This document shows, piece after piece, positions 55,160-64,000 of a stretch of 64,000 nucleotides of DNA. Positions within the stretch are counted from its first letter, which is position 1; every line of letters begins with the position of its first letter. The notes beneath the pieces were generated by a model that worked only from the letters and a program-made list of their open reading frames with translations, had not been told where the DNA came from and ran no database searches. The DNA comes from Episyrphus balteatus (Eukaryota; Arthropoda; Insecta; Diptera; Syrphidae), in contig NC_079136.1 of the NCBI RefSeq assembly GCF_945859705.1, positions 44,157,989-44,221,988 on the forward strand. Direction: 5' to 3'. The position numbers were made by a program, and so were the translations under genes.

Positions 55160-57994
55160 TCAAAATGTCTCAAAATACTCTCTGAGTTTTATCCTGAAAA
55201 GGGAGGTACAGCCTATCATCCCAATAGATCGGGGAAGAGAGTTCCACAGACGTATAGCATTTACAAAAAATTGGCGTTCGGATACTAAGAAAATGTAACG
55301 GGTTGGCACAAGATTAAAAGATCTAAGAGAGCGCGTTTGATTGATCTTATTATAAAGGTACGGTGGCTGCTGTGATTGTATTACATTGTGAAGCAATGTC
55401 AAGGTTCTTAATTTGAAAAGGTTTTCTAATGTTATGCCGTAAATTGATTTAGAAAATTGAGAAATATGGTCATACTTCCTTAACCCATAAACATATCTTG
55501 CTACACTATTGTAAGCAACATTTAGCTTCCGTTTGTGTTCATAGTCACAATTGTTGAAAAGTTCGCAGCCATAAAGCATAATAGGGATAAGAAGAGTTTT
55601 TGCTAATACTAATCTTGCTTTTAATGGTGTAATTTTATGGTTAGTCCACAATAAACGAAGCCTTCCATAAACTTTCCCAATTGTTGATCTGATATGATCA
55701 TTCCACGAAAGAGTTTTTGTAAAAATTATGCCTAAGTTTTTAGCTGAATCGACAAACTGAATTTCCTTATTATCTAGGTATATTTTAGGGTAGTAAGATG
55801 TATCAGCAGACTTTCTTGAAATGACCAAACATTTCGACTTAAGTGGGTTAACGCAAAGCCCATTTTTCTGGGACCAATTATGAACTCTGTCCAATTCCTC
55901 ATTTACCTCAACTACTGCATTTTCAAGAAGACCAAGAGGAAAGCTTTTCCGTATCTGAACATCATCTGCGTACATATCTACGTCTGAATTCCGCAGGCAC
56001 AAAGGTAAATCGTTTATGTACATAGAGAACAAAAGTGGGCCCAATATTGAGCCTTGTGGGACGCCACTCCTCAGCATGAGAAGTTCAGATACGGAGCCAC
56101 TAGCCTCAACAGCCTGAGATCTGCAGTAAAGGTATGACTGAACTAACTTCGCAGAAGAAAAAGAGAAATTGAATTGATTTATCAGCTTGTTATATATGAC
56201 GTTATGATTTACTGTGTCAAACGCCTTGGAAAAATCCAGAAGAATAAGAAAAGTTATGTTATCCTTTTCAACGGCTTGTATAATGTTTTCAACAACATTG
56301 ATTAGAGTTGTGGTGCAGCTATGTTTGGGACGGAAACCAGATTGATTAATACATAACATGTTGTGGTTGTTTAAATATTTCTGTATCTGTGAATTCATTA
56401 ACCTTTCCAGTACCTTTGAAAGAAATGGAAGGATGGCGATTGGTCTAAACTCGTTTTGATTTTTCGGAATTGGTATAATTTTAGCTTTTTTCCAGATAAA
56501 AGGAAAATCGCTCGACATAAAAATCGTGTTAAAGACATGCGTTATGTATTTAAGAACATATGGAAGAATGGCTTTCACAAAGACGGGATGGATTTCATCA
56601 AGTCCTACTGAGTTTGTTTTTATACTTATACAGTTCTCTAACACATCCGTTTCATCAACTGGTGTAAAGTTAAAACTGGGAGAGGAAAACATGTTGTTCT
56701 CGATCGGGGTACTGTTTGTTTCAGGAAAGACTTCTGGACCTAAATGAGAAGTAAACTGCCTGTTAAGCTCGTTGCAGTCGATAGCACCAGTTGTAATATT
56801 TTTTTGTTTTCCGATGCCAATATCCCGAAGATTTTTCCATAAATTATGTCTTGTTTGTGAGGGGTCTAGTCGAGGAGCAAAATAACGTCTCTTTGACTCA
56901 CGTATCTCAGTTGTTACTTTATTTCTAAGCCTTTTAAAATCATTAAACAGCACACCCAGTCGAAAACGCTTCCAACTTTTATATGCTTGGTCACGGGCTT
57001 GTATTAAGTTCCTTATTCTATTATTAAACCAAGGTGTGTTTTTTGTTGTGAGATTTTTAGTAACAAGTGGAACGTGTAAGTCAAAGAGACTTTTAATATT
57101 ACCTTGGATAAAATCCACCTGATCATCAACGGATGGCATACCATAAATCCGATACCATTCAATTCGCTTCAAATCTTCTTCCAGATTACTCATATTTATA
57201 TGCTTAAAGTCACGGAAAGTTATAGATTTTTTTACTGCCAAAGGTTTACTTTGAAAAGTTAAACAAATTAGATCGTGACGAGAAAAACCAGGTATTGAAA
57301 TTTGATCGAAATGGAGAGCTTTGTACAAATGACTGACGAAAAATACGTCAAGCAATGTACTACTATGATTGGTAAAATGCGTTGGTACAGGTGTATTTAC
57401 CGGAAAAAGATTTAAAGTTTTCATGTTATTTGCAAATGACGAGTCTTCAAGCATATTGCTGTTGAAGTCACCAGCAACAATAATGTAGGGCGAAATGTAG
57501 GACAATTCATCCAAGACTCTTATAAGAAGAGAAGTGTCGATGTTTCGGTTTGGCCTATATACTGAACCTAGCAAAATTTTGTTTTGATTACATATTATTT
57601 CAATAAAAATAAAATCAATCTCACTCCCAAGTGGGGCTATGCGTATAAGTTTACAATTAAGTTCACTGCGAACGTAAATAGCAACTCCTCCACCAACTCT
57701 TCCAACCCTATCACACCTAAAAGGCTTATGAAAGCCGCTCAAAGAACAAAGATCATTGTTTTGGTTGCTTGATAACCACGTCTCTGAAACACAAATCACA
57801 TCAACCATAGAACCTTCAAATAAAAACCTAAATTCATCAAGTTTAGGATATATGCTTTGTGCGTTTAAATGACAAATATGCAATCCAGTATGCCGACTAC
57901 ACATTACATTAACCATTGTACGTACTGTATGATTTGAACCTAAAACATCTGTTGAGTCTCTGTACTGTTGTTCGTTGAAATTAACCATTCTCAA
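55160..57994 (-). CDS. LINE-B ORF2: endonuclease-reverse transcriptase (944 aa)
   Basis: The enzyme nicks target DNA and reverse-transcribes the element RNA. AP-type endonuclease, residues ~38-245: Asn43 in 'HLNAQS', Glu71 in 'ETWL', 'YRPNRN' at 146, 'GDFNSN' at 175, and 'SRHD' at 238-241 with the catalytic His. RT, residues ~500-760: 'FRPIAILP' at 516, 'LLDFSKAFDTVNH' at 585, 'SGVPQGSILGPLLF' at 643, and the catalytic 'YADD' at 675-678. The C-terminal region ends in the typical LINE 'AIRLWNSLP' block. No RNase H domain. Length and order fit the Jockey/CR1 group. The start ATG at 57994 is the first in frame; a slightly later Met would not remove any domain. No disabling change seen. Confidence 0.95.
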   Translation of the reverse strand: MRMVNFNEQQYRDSTDVLGSNHTVRTMVNVMCSRHTGLHICHLNAQSIYPKLDEFRFLFEGSMVDVICVSETWLSSNQNNDLCSLSGFHKPFRCDRVGRVGGGVAIYVRSELNCKLIRIAPLGSEIDFIFIEIICNQNKILLGSVYRPNRNIDTSLLIRVLDELSYISPYIIVAGDFNSNMLEDSSFANNMKTLNLFPVNTPVPTHFTNHSSTLLDVFFVSHLYKALHFDQISIPGFSRHDLICLTFQSKPLAVKKSITFRDFKHINMSNLEEDLKRIEWYRIYGMPSVDDQVDFIQGNIKSLFDLHVPLVTKNLTTKNTPWFNNRIRNLIQARDQAYKSWKRFRLGVLFNDFKRLRNKVTTEIRESKRRYFAPRLDPSQTRHNLWKNLRDIGIGKQKNITTGAIDCNELNRQFTSHLGPEVFPETNSTPIENNMFSSPSFNFTPVDETDVLENCISIKTNSVGLDEIHPVFVKAILPYVLKYITHVFNTIFMSSDFPFIWKKAKIIPIPKNQNEFRPIAILPFLSKVLERLMNSQIQKYLNNHNMLCINQSGFRPKHSCTTTLINVVENIIQAVEKDNITFLILLDFSKAFDTVNHNVIYNKLINQFNFSFSSAKLVQSYLYCRSQAVEASGSVSELLMLRSGVPQGSILGPLLFSMYINDLPLCLRNSDVDMYADDVQIRKSFPLGLLENAVVEVNEELDRVHNWSQKNGLCVNPLKSKCLVISRKSADTSYYPKIYLDNKEIQFVDSAKNLGIIFTKTLSWNDHIRSTIGKVYGRLRLLWTNHKITPLKARLVLAKTLLIPIMLYGCELFNNCDYEHKRKLNVAYNSVARYVYGLRKYDHISQFSKSIYGITLENLFKLRTLTLLHNVIQSQQPPYLYNKINQTRSLRSFNLVPTRYIFLVSERQFFVNAIRLWNSLPRSIGMIGCTSLFRIKLREYFETF

Positions 57995-58263
57995 AAATAA
58001 AGAATAGGAGATCCCAAATCAACCTCCTTTCATATAGAAAGTATAAACTGTAACACCCAGCCAGGAATAACAAAAATGCACAAGATGACGAATTTGACGA
58101 TAAGCAGTATTTATAAAAGAAGAAAATTTGTAGAAAAAAAACAAACCGACTTTGAAATTGAAATGAAAAAAGAAAATAAAGAGAAAAGAAAGATAGCATA
58201 AATAAAAAATGTTTACGAAATAATACTATTGTAAAAAAAATGAAAATAAAAAAGTGGGGATGA

Positions 58264-59238
58264 TCACGTTCTGTTGTCATCTGTAGGAGCATCATTTCTT
58301 GTAGTCTGTGACGTTGTGGCAAAAACGGCTAGGTCATCAGCTGTTTTGATTAACTTTGCATTATCATCTTTGGTTGCTTTTACATAGATGAAACCACGGA
58401 AAGTAAATGTTGATAACAGTTTATTCTCTCGTTTCAATTTAAGAGCGCTTTGAAGGAGAGCACGATTTTTTAGCGTTAGACACTCGTGGACATAAACAAA
58501 AGACCTGTTATTTGAGTTTTCATTCATGCCAAGATCTCGAAGGCAAAGCGGAGCTTTAGTTCTTTTTCGGTAGCTGGCGATCGATCTTAAAACTAAACTC
58601 TTATCATTCGGCGTGAAAAATTTAATTATGACTGGTGGTGCGTTCGAGTTTGTTTTTGTTTTAAGGCGGTAAATTGTTTTTATCATTGGCGGTTTAAGAG
58701 TTAAAGTGGCACAAAGCTGATTAAAGATGCATTGTAAATTTTCATTTACCATCGAAGGGACACCGTGTATGAGTGCGTCACACATTGTCTCCTTCAGTTG
58801 TTGTTTTTCATCGTTTGCCTCTATGTGAGCTTTTATTTCTTGTATCGCGTCGCCATGTTTTTGCAGTTGTTCTTTAAGTGATTTATTTTCGTCTTGTAAT
58901 GTTTCGAACTCATTTTGTTTAGACTCTAACAATGTTACTCTTTTATTTATTCCATCAAGTGCGGTTTTTAACATTCCTACTTCGGTGTCGATTTTTTGCA
59001 TGATTTTGTTTTCGGATTGAGTAATTTGTAATGCAATTTGTTCAAGTTTTCCTAGGACGGTGCTCTCATCATAAGAAACAGTACTGTTCAAGTTGGCCAT
59101 CGTCGGTAATGATTGAGGCATTTGATTTTCTGAATGTATAAGTGGCTGATTGCGTGTGTGTATTAAAATTTTTTGAGACTGTTTTGACGTGGGAGATGGA
59201 GATTCAGCGAACTGTTCTCTGCTTCGTTTTGGAGGCAT
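58264..59238 (-). CDS. LINE-B ORF1: coiled-coil RNA-binding protein
   Basis: I place the start at the Met of 'MPPKRSREQ' (59238). An in-frame Met 31 codons upstream (59331) is possible but lies in what looks like leader. The protein (324 aa) has a basic, Ser/Pro/Gln-rich N-terminus. A predicted coiled coil follows around residues 70-155 (heptad-rich 'GKLEQIALQITQSENKIMQK'). After that comes a compact C-terminal domain ('IHGVPS', 'IYRLKTKTNSNAPPVIIKFF', 'RKRTKAPLCLRDL') of the type found in insect LINE ORF1s and related to baculovirus FP-C-like domains. ORF1 proteins form trimers that coat the element RNA. It lacks CCHC knuckles. Separated from ORF2 by 269 nt, so ORF2 needs reinitiation or its own entry. 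Confidence 0.85.
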   Translation of the reverse strand: MPPKRSREQFAESPSPTSKQSQKILIHTRNQPLIHSENQMPQSLPTMANLNSTVSYDESTVLGKLEQIALQITQSENKIMQKIDTEVGMLKTALDGINKRVTLLESKQNEFETLQDENKSLKEQLQKHGDAIQEIKAHIEANDEKQQLKETMCDALIHGVPSMVNENLQCIFNQLCATLTLKPPMIKTIYRLKTKTNSNAPPVIIKFFTPNDKSLVLRSIASYRKRTKAPLCLRDLGMNENSNNRSFVYVHECLTLKNRALLQSALKLKRENKLLSTFTFRGFIYVKATKDDNAKLIKTADDLAVFATTSQTTRNDAPTDDNRT

Positions 59239-59544
59239 CAATTCTCTTAAATTGTTTATGTAGAGGTATGTATCTTGGGGGAAATTGGATTCAGCAAAGT
59301 GACACGTTTTTGCAATTAATGAAGGGGGCATTAATCAAATATATATACTTTGCCTTTTTTTTTTTGTATTATATTTTGGTTTTAACAAAAAACTGGCACA
59401 AAAAGCATTATAAAGTTCTTAAAATTTTAAACTGTTTATACATTGCAACTCATATTTGACTGTCAGTCCTTGGCGTGAAATTTAAAACTGCTTAAAACCA
59501 ACCCGAAACTGCCACTCAGTAACACACGTCTGTTCAGTAACACA

Positions 59545-59880
59545 TCACTTGATAATTTTTGAATTTTCATGTCAATGGAATGAAGTGGTACAACCTTTGA
59601 CGATTAATTCTGAAATTGATACGTTTTCGTATTTGAACAAAATTCCAATTCCAGTGAATACCATGGACTTGAATTTTCCGTTGACTATAAGCATGTAAAT
59701 TACGTATTTATGCATGACAAAGTTCTTATTTCTCTGATTGAACAAAACAAATGAAACCCAAAACATTCATTCGATCTCTGAGCGGAAACCAATTAAACCT
59801 TATCCCAGACAAAGGAGATTTGTTGAAAGTTTACCAAGAAATTGACAGTCTTCTTTGTGCAAAATCTTGAAATATTAAAT
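59545..59880 (+). pseudogene. Possible right part of the Tc1/mariner-like remnant
   Basis: Beyond LINE-B's 5' end, weak plus-strand similarity in shifting frames includes a 'FVESLPRN' segment near 59820 that resembles the 'LVESMPRR' C-terminal signature of Tc1-type transposases. Many stops and frameshifts. If correct, LINE-B sits inside a decayed Tc1-like gene. Confidence 0.3.
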
Positions 59881-60139
59881 AAAAATTCATTCAAAATATC
59901 ATTTATGGTATTCATAACTGTATAAGGTTTATAATGTATGCGTATTTACGTACGTAACCAAGCTAATAATCTCATTACATATGGGACTTTATTTTGATTT
60001 TACAAAAGAACATGGTGTTAACTTTTACAAAGTAGGTACTTTGAAGGCTTTAAAATGATATTAAGCATTCCATTAAACATTTTTTAAAAGAAGTCTTCAT
60101 TTCCGACGAGGCATTAAAAGAAAAGAAAAATATGATTAA

Positions 60140-60983
60140 GGCCGTGTGTGAATTGCGTTAAATAGTTAACACCATGTTAAATTTTTGTATGCGCACAGTC
60201 ATAGACTACATGTTCTATAAGCTTGAGATTTTTTGAATGCTACAAAAAATTAAAAAAAAATAAAAACTCACCCAAAAATACCCCAAAATAAGTAGGTGTT
60301 TTTCAAAAATTCATATTTCGAAACGCAGAGACTTAAAAAAAATCCGTATCAGACCTTTAACTTTTTTTTTATTATCTTTCGAATGACGTTTTTCAAATTG
60401 TCAAAAAAAATTCCCTTAATCACTACTTTGTCAAAGGTCTACCTCATGTTTTAGTTTTAGAAAACCATTAATAGCTTGGTTTTGAAATTTTTTAGAATTT
60501 TTTCAATACCATTGTCAGTCTTACAATAAATTTATCTATTGATTAAAAAAAATTCAACTCTTTACATTGTCGCGTTTAGCCAATTTTTTGAAATTTTTTT
60601 TTACCCTTATTTACCCTATTAAAAGATAGAATTTTTTAAAATCCTTCATATGTATTTAACTTTAGGTTATTATCTTTCAAATAAGCTATAGAAGATTTTT
60701 GTATCTCTAATAGTTTATTTTTAATTTTGAATTGAAATTTTGGCCGCACTGCGAAACTGCGAGAGTGGAACGTTAGAAAATGGAGTCACTTTTTTGTGGT
60801 GGCTGCCATGGTTCATCGATTTATAAGACGTTATCACGTCAAAAAAAAAAAAAAAAACAAAACCATCTGCAAAAAAAAATTTAGCTCAAATTTAACCAGC
60901 CCCAGGCCAAAATTTTTTATTCACCTCAATAGTGTCAAAAATTTTACACGGTGTTATTTATTTAACGCAATTCACACACGGCC
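60140..60983. mobile_element. 844-bp PIF/Harbinger-like MITE (GGCCGTGTGTGAATTG ends, TAA TSD)
   Basis: GGCCGTGTGTGAATTGCGTT at 60140 is matched in reverse ending at 60983; the TIRs continue with few mismatches for ~50 bp. TAA flanks both sides (60137-60139, 60984-60986). GGCC-type ends with a TWA TSD are typical of PIF/Harbinger. The interior is the same repeat as at 30350-30955. No transposase. Confidence 0.78.
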
Positions 60984-61860
60984 TAAACATTGTCTGTTCT
61001 CGGCTGGAAATTTAATAACGACTCAAAAGGATTTTTAAATTAGTATTAAATGAAATTCGAAGTTCAAGTTTATCGATGGAGACAAGACAATAATTATAAT
61101 TGAATGCATGGTATAGGTTTGATGAAAAATCCATCGAGAAAAACTGCACGAATGGGTTGTACGAAATTGCTTCCTTAAGTCAAAATTTTGTAGGGTTGAA
61201 AAATAAATATTATAATTTGGCCAATATAAATAAAATTGTGGAGGTACCAATTAACTAAAATTTTCCAAAAAGATGGGGTTTAAAAAATAGCATTTTCATT
61301 CTGTTCCATAAACTTCTATAAAGACGATGTTTAAAAAACCACTTAACCTGAATTAGATGGCTTTTTTAACAAACACATTACTTGACCAATAGATATAGCA
61401 AATACCATTTTACAGATACTTAAAGCAAAATACTTTTAATAAAGTATGACTTTTCTTTTTTTAATATGCACCACCCCTAAGTATTAATAAAACATCAAGC
61501 TACAATGACAGGAGAGAGAAACGAAATTGATTTTTTAAAAGGTAAAAACTTAATTTACGTACTACCACAAAATGACTCAAAGCGGGATTGACATTGGCCT
61601 TTTTATAATGACATCAACCCCGCTACCAACATAATTAATTGCGATGCGGTCTTGAATGTGGTTTATAGCAAGGACTATCAGAGAGTTTATGCATTTGTAA
61701 AAATATAATCGATATGATACGTTTTTATCAATACTTAAAAAAAAAATGCCTTTAGAATGGTTCGGTGATTCGATTCATAATTTCGATAAAATAAACTGAG
61801 TTCTGAAAAATAAACAACTACGTAGTTTGAAGTACATTTTCATCGTGCTTGCACAAATTT
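60984..61860. other. AT-rich stretch, possibly host DNA
   Basis: 61560-61690 has a more balanced composition ('gattgcgatgcggtcttgaa'-like) but no exon could be supported. Confidence 0.45.
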
Positions 61861-63030
61861 TTTCTGTTTTTAATTTTTTTTTACCAGAAGCGTGGACGAT
61901 CCTAACAATTTTGATTTAAACAAATAGGATTTGGCAAATAGGATTATAATTTCGAAATAAAAAAATGTATTTTTTAAAATTTATTTTCTTGCTATAGAAT
62001 AATTTTCTTGCTTTCTGATCTTTTTCTTAACTTTTTTTGAATTTTTTGAAATATGTTAGTTTCAATTTTGTTGTTATGGAAACATAAATTTTTTTTAAAA
62101 CATTTTTTTTAACAAAATAAAACTAATGGCATAGTTGGTTTGATTGGAATCGAAAAGAAATATTAAAAGAAATCTAAACAAATACCTAAAGTTTGGTATT
62201 AAAATTGCAAAAACATTTTGTTGAACAAAATATTTTGAATTTTTTTTTTTTTTGAAAATTTTTAGAGCTGCTTTTTTTAAATAGTTTTTTATAAATACAA
62301 ATTTTCAAAGGTTTCAAAAAAAATTATGAATGCTGAAGAAATCATTTTTTGACATAATAATAAAAACCAAATTATAGATCAGTTTCCAATAAATTGATTT
62401 TCAAAAATTAACTTTGAAGTATTTTTAAAAAATTGAAAAATTTTAATTTTTGAAAAATTTCAATACTTCAGCTATTCGTTGAAATTAGTTTAGTCATTTA
62501 GGAGAAATTCAGAAATCATAATACATGATAAAAAAAATCATAGAAATATAATTTACTCAAAAAAGCTTCTAACAATTATTTTATAAAAATAAATTAATTT
62601 ATTAGTTTAAAAAAAAAGGTCAGGTATCTTTTGGTGAAAACAGTTTTTTGTAATGATTTTTAATATTTCCGTTTTTTTTTATTTTATGAATTTCTACCAA
62701 ACAACTCTTTCAATTTCAACGAAATATTGCATATAAAACGAGTATGTATTTGTATATTCCTTAAATATTAATCAAATATAAAAATTTTAAAAGTTTAATT
62801 TTTGACTTTAAAAAAAAATTTTAATTTTTTTTATAAAAATGCATACTTTTTTCTTAGATCAAATTCATTAAGAAGGATTTGTTTTCCTATTAAGAATGAA
62901 TTTAATAAAAAAAAAATTTGTTTATATAAATACATTTACCAGTTTTGTTATAAAAAGTTTTTAGGTAAAATTTAAACAACTTGAATTCTAAGAAGAAATT
63001 TTCGCGCTCCAGTCGTGCATTTTCTTTTTC
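61861..63030. repeat. Degenerate relative of the (GTCT)n element (3' part)
   Basis: Ends 'ctccagtcgtgcattttctt' at about 63010-63030, matching the distinctive end of the elements at 9170-9196 and 52397-52425. The upstream A/T-rich motif style ('gagctgcttttttt', 'tttcaaaaattaac') is similar, but the tetranucleotide tract is missing. Confidence 0.4.
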
Positions 63031-64000
63031 TTTTTATTATCACTTTAACCATCTCTGAGTCTGATGTCAGGAGCAGATGGTCTAACAAGAACTCACGTGA
63101 TTTTCACTTTCTAATAGAACGGCAACTTGATATGTGGTAAATTCATATGTAGCCCCATTCCTCGAACTTTTTGCACAAATTATAAAGAAAAATTTCAAAA
63201 TACACAAGGTGAACATTTTATTTCAGAAGTTTTCATGGATAATACCATTATACCTTTAAAATTCCTTTCAGATGTGGGCTTAAGTCTTCTTTTATGTGAG
63301 TTGAAAGAAACAAGGCATTTCCATCCATCACTTTTCTTTATTATCTTCACCAGGAAAAACTTTGTTTCTCTGAAATCGCAACAACAGTTAATGTATATGG
63401 AGCAAGCATAAAACTGAATGCAGAAGTATATAATAACAACAACTGTCTCTCTAACGGAGGAGGAGGATTTAGGATTAAGATGACTGCAACATTCTTCGTT
63501 CTTTCATTTTTATCTAAAAAGACAACACATTCCCTTTAAAAAGGACAATTTTTTTGTATCCCTATGAACTTTTGATTTTGTTATCTTTTTACTTTAGATG
63601 ATAATATCAGATTTCAGCATCTAAGGCAAATTTTTTGCGGAGGGATCAAAAAATTTAAAAATCGTAATTAATTAAATTTTAATTTATTGCGGAAACCAAA
63701 AATTTAAGTTGGTTCTTTTTGAGTAATTGAATTTTTTACTCAAATGAGTCGGAATCAAGCGTTTTTTTATGTCAAGTTTGTTTATCTCATATAAATAAGA
63801 AAAAATTACATTTGTTCCATTTTGGTCGGCTCTTCCCATATAATTACCAAATTTGTTTAAATTAATTTAAATTATATGCCCAGTTTGAAAGAAAAAGTTC
63901 TTGATTTACTTATTAGAACTGCAATCCGACTCAACATTTTCATTTCGGTTTCAATGAAATAATAATTGTAAAATTCCAGTTTTTTAATTTCAAATGACAA
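63031..64000. other. Right edge, no gene supported
   Basis: One 94-codon open frame (63127-63411) has no domain. 63420-63500 includes a less AT-rich stretch. Nothing else recognised. Confidence 0.45.

Larger units (their letters stand above)
54842..59530 (-). mobile_element. LINE-B: full-length Jockey-group non-LTR retrotransposon, both ORFs open
   Basis: Minus-strand order: 5' UTR (about 59530-59239, with a repeated GTGTTACTGA phrase), ORF1 (59238-58264), 269 nt spacer, ORF2 (57994-55160), 3' UTR (55159-54842) ending in an AATAAATAAATATTAAAT tail with AATAAA. The two ORFs have no stops or frameshifts, unlike LINE-A. The 5' boundary is approximate. A possible short TSD (GAATTT near 54835 and 59555) is not secure. 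Full length and open ORFs mark it as young and potentially active. Confidence 0.85.

Noticed and set aside
63127..63411. 94-codon open frame at the right edge
   Set aside because: No recognisable domain and no splice or promoter support.

Overview
The window looks like AT-rich insect chromatin, most likely from a fly (Diptera). Supporting signs are the 58-120 nt introns, the insect-type BEL/Pao and Jockey-group retrotransposons, (GTCT)n-bearing dispersed elements, and elements built like the DINE/Helentron repeats of flies. I found no host protein-coding gene, rRNA or tRNA that I could defend. Nearly everything recognisable is a mobile element, often nested. Boundaries come from reading terminal inverted repeats (TIRs), target-site duplications (TSDs) and pairs of copies by eye; I ran no alignment.

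Region by region. 1-930: AT-rich repeat with ~187 bp units, present again in inverse orientation at about 29.56-30.13 kb. 930-8210: a decayed non-LTR retrotransposon (LINE-A, minus strand; PHD-finger ORF1, endonuclease/RT ORF2). Its ORF2 is split by a TIR element (2394-5132), which is itself split by a hAT-like element (2692-4836). A GC-rich fold-back with perfect 45 bp TIRs (6524-6791) lies in its 5' half. 8249-9196 and 52397-53391: inverted copies of a ~1 kb element with a (GTCT)n tract. 13549-19127: a 5.6 kb TIR element with TA TSD, palindromic subterminal arrays and a six-exon gene for a SAM-domain-like protein. 21227-27864: a complete BEL/Pao retrotransposon with LTRs that look identical and one open 1754-codon frame. 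28780-31265: a decayed two-exon gene whose 1.8 kb intron is filled with repeats. 31779-33712 and 43682-44653: hAT-like elements with perfect 8 bp TSDs. 35678-36773: a 1.1 kb near-perfect palindrome. 37.1-38.5 kb, 42.97-43.37 kb, 44.67-48.38 kb, 51.9-52.16 kb and 60.14-60.98 kb: further TIR elements without coding capacity. 39451-40850 and 49535-50408: two Helentron/DINE-like elements with ~147 bp central tandem repeats (six units versus two) and a 3' hairpin. 54842-59530: a full-length Jockey-group LINE (LINE-B, minus strand, both ORFs open) that appears inserted in a Tc1/mariner-like remnant.

How it fits together. The only intact coding capacity is LINE-B (ORF1 + ORF2) and the BEL element (Gag-PR-RT-RNase H-IN polyprotein), so both look recent. 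Everything else is non-autonomous or broken. The most unusual item is the 13.5-19.1 kb element. Its gene shows phase-perfect splicing across six exons (1155 nt of joined exon, exactly 385 codons). It carries two in-frame TGA codons and a 14-nt GT-AG remnant where an intron is expected. I see no recognisable transposase in it, so it may be a poorly described transposon type, or a non-autonomous carrier of a SAM-domain-like gene.
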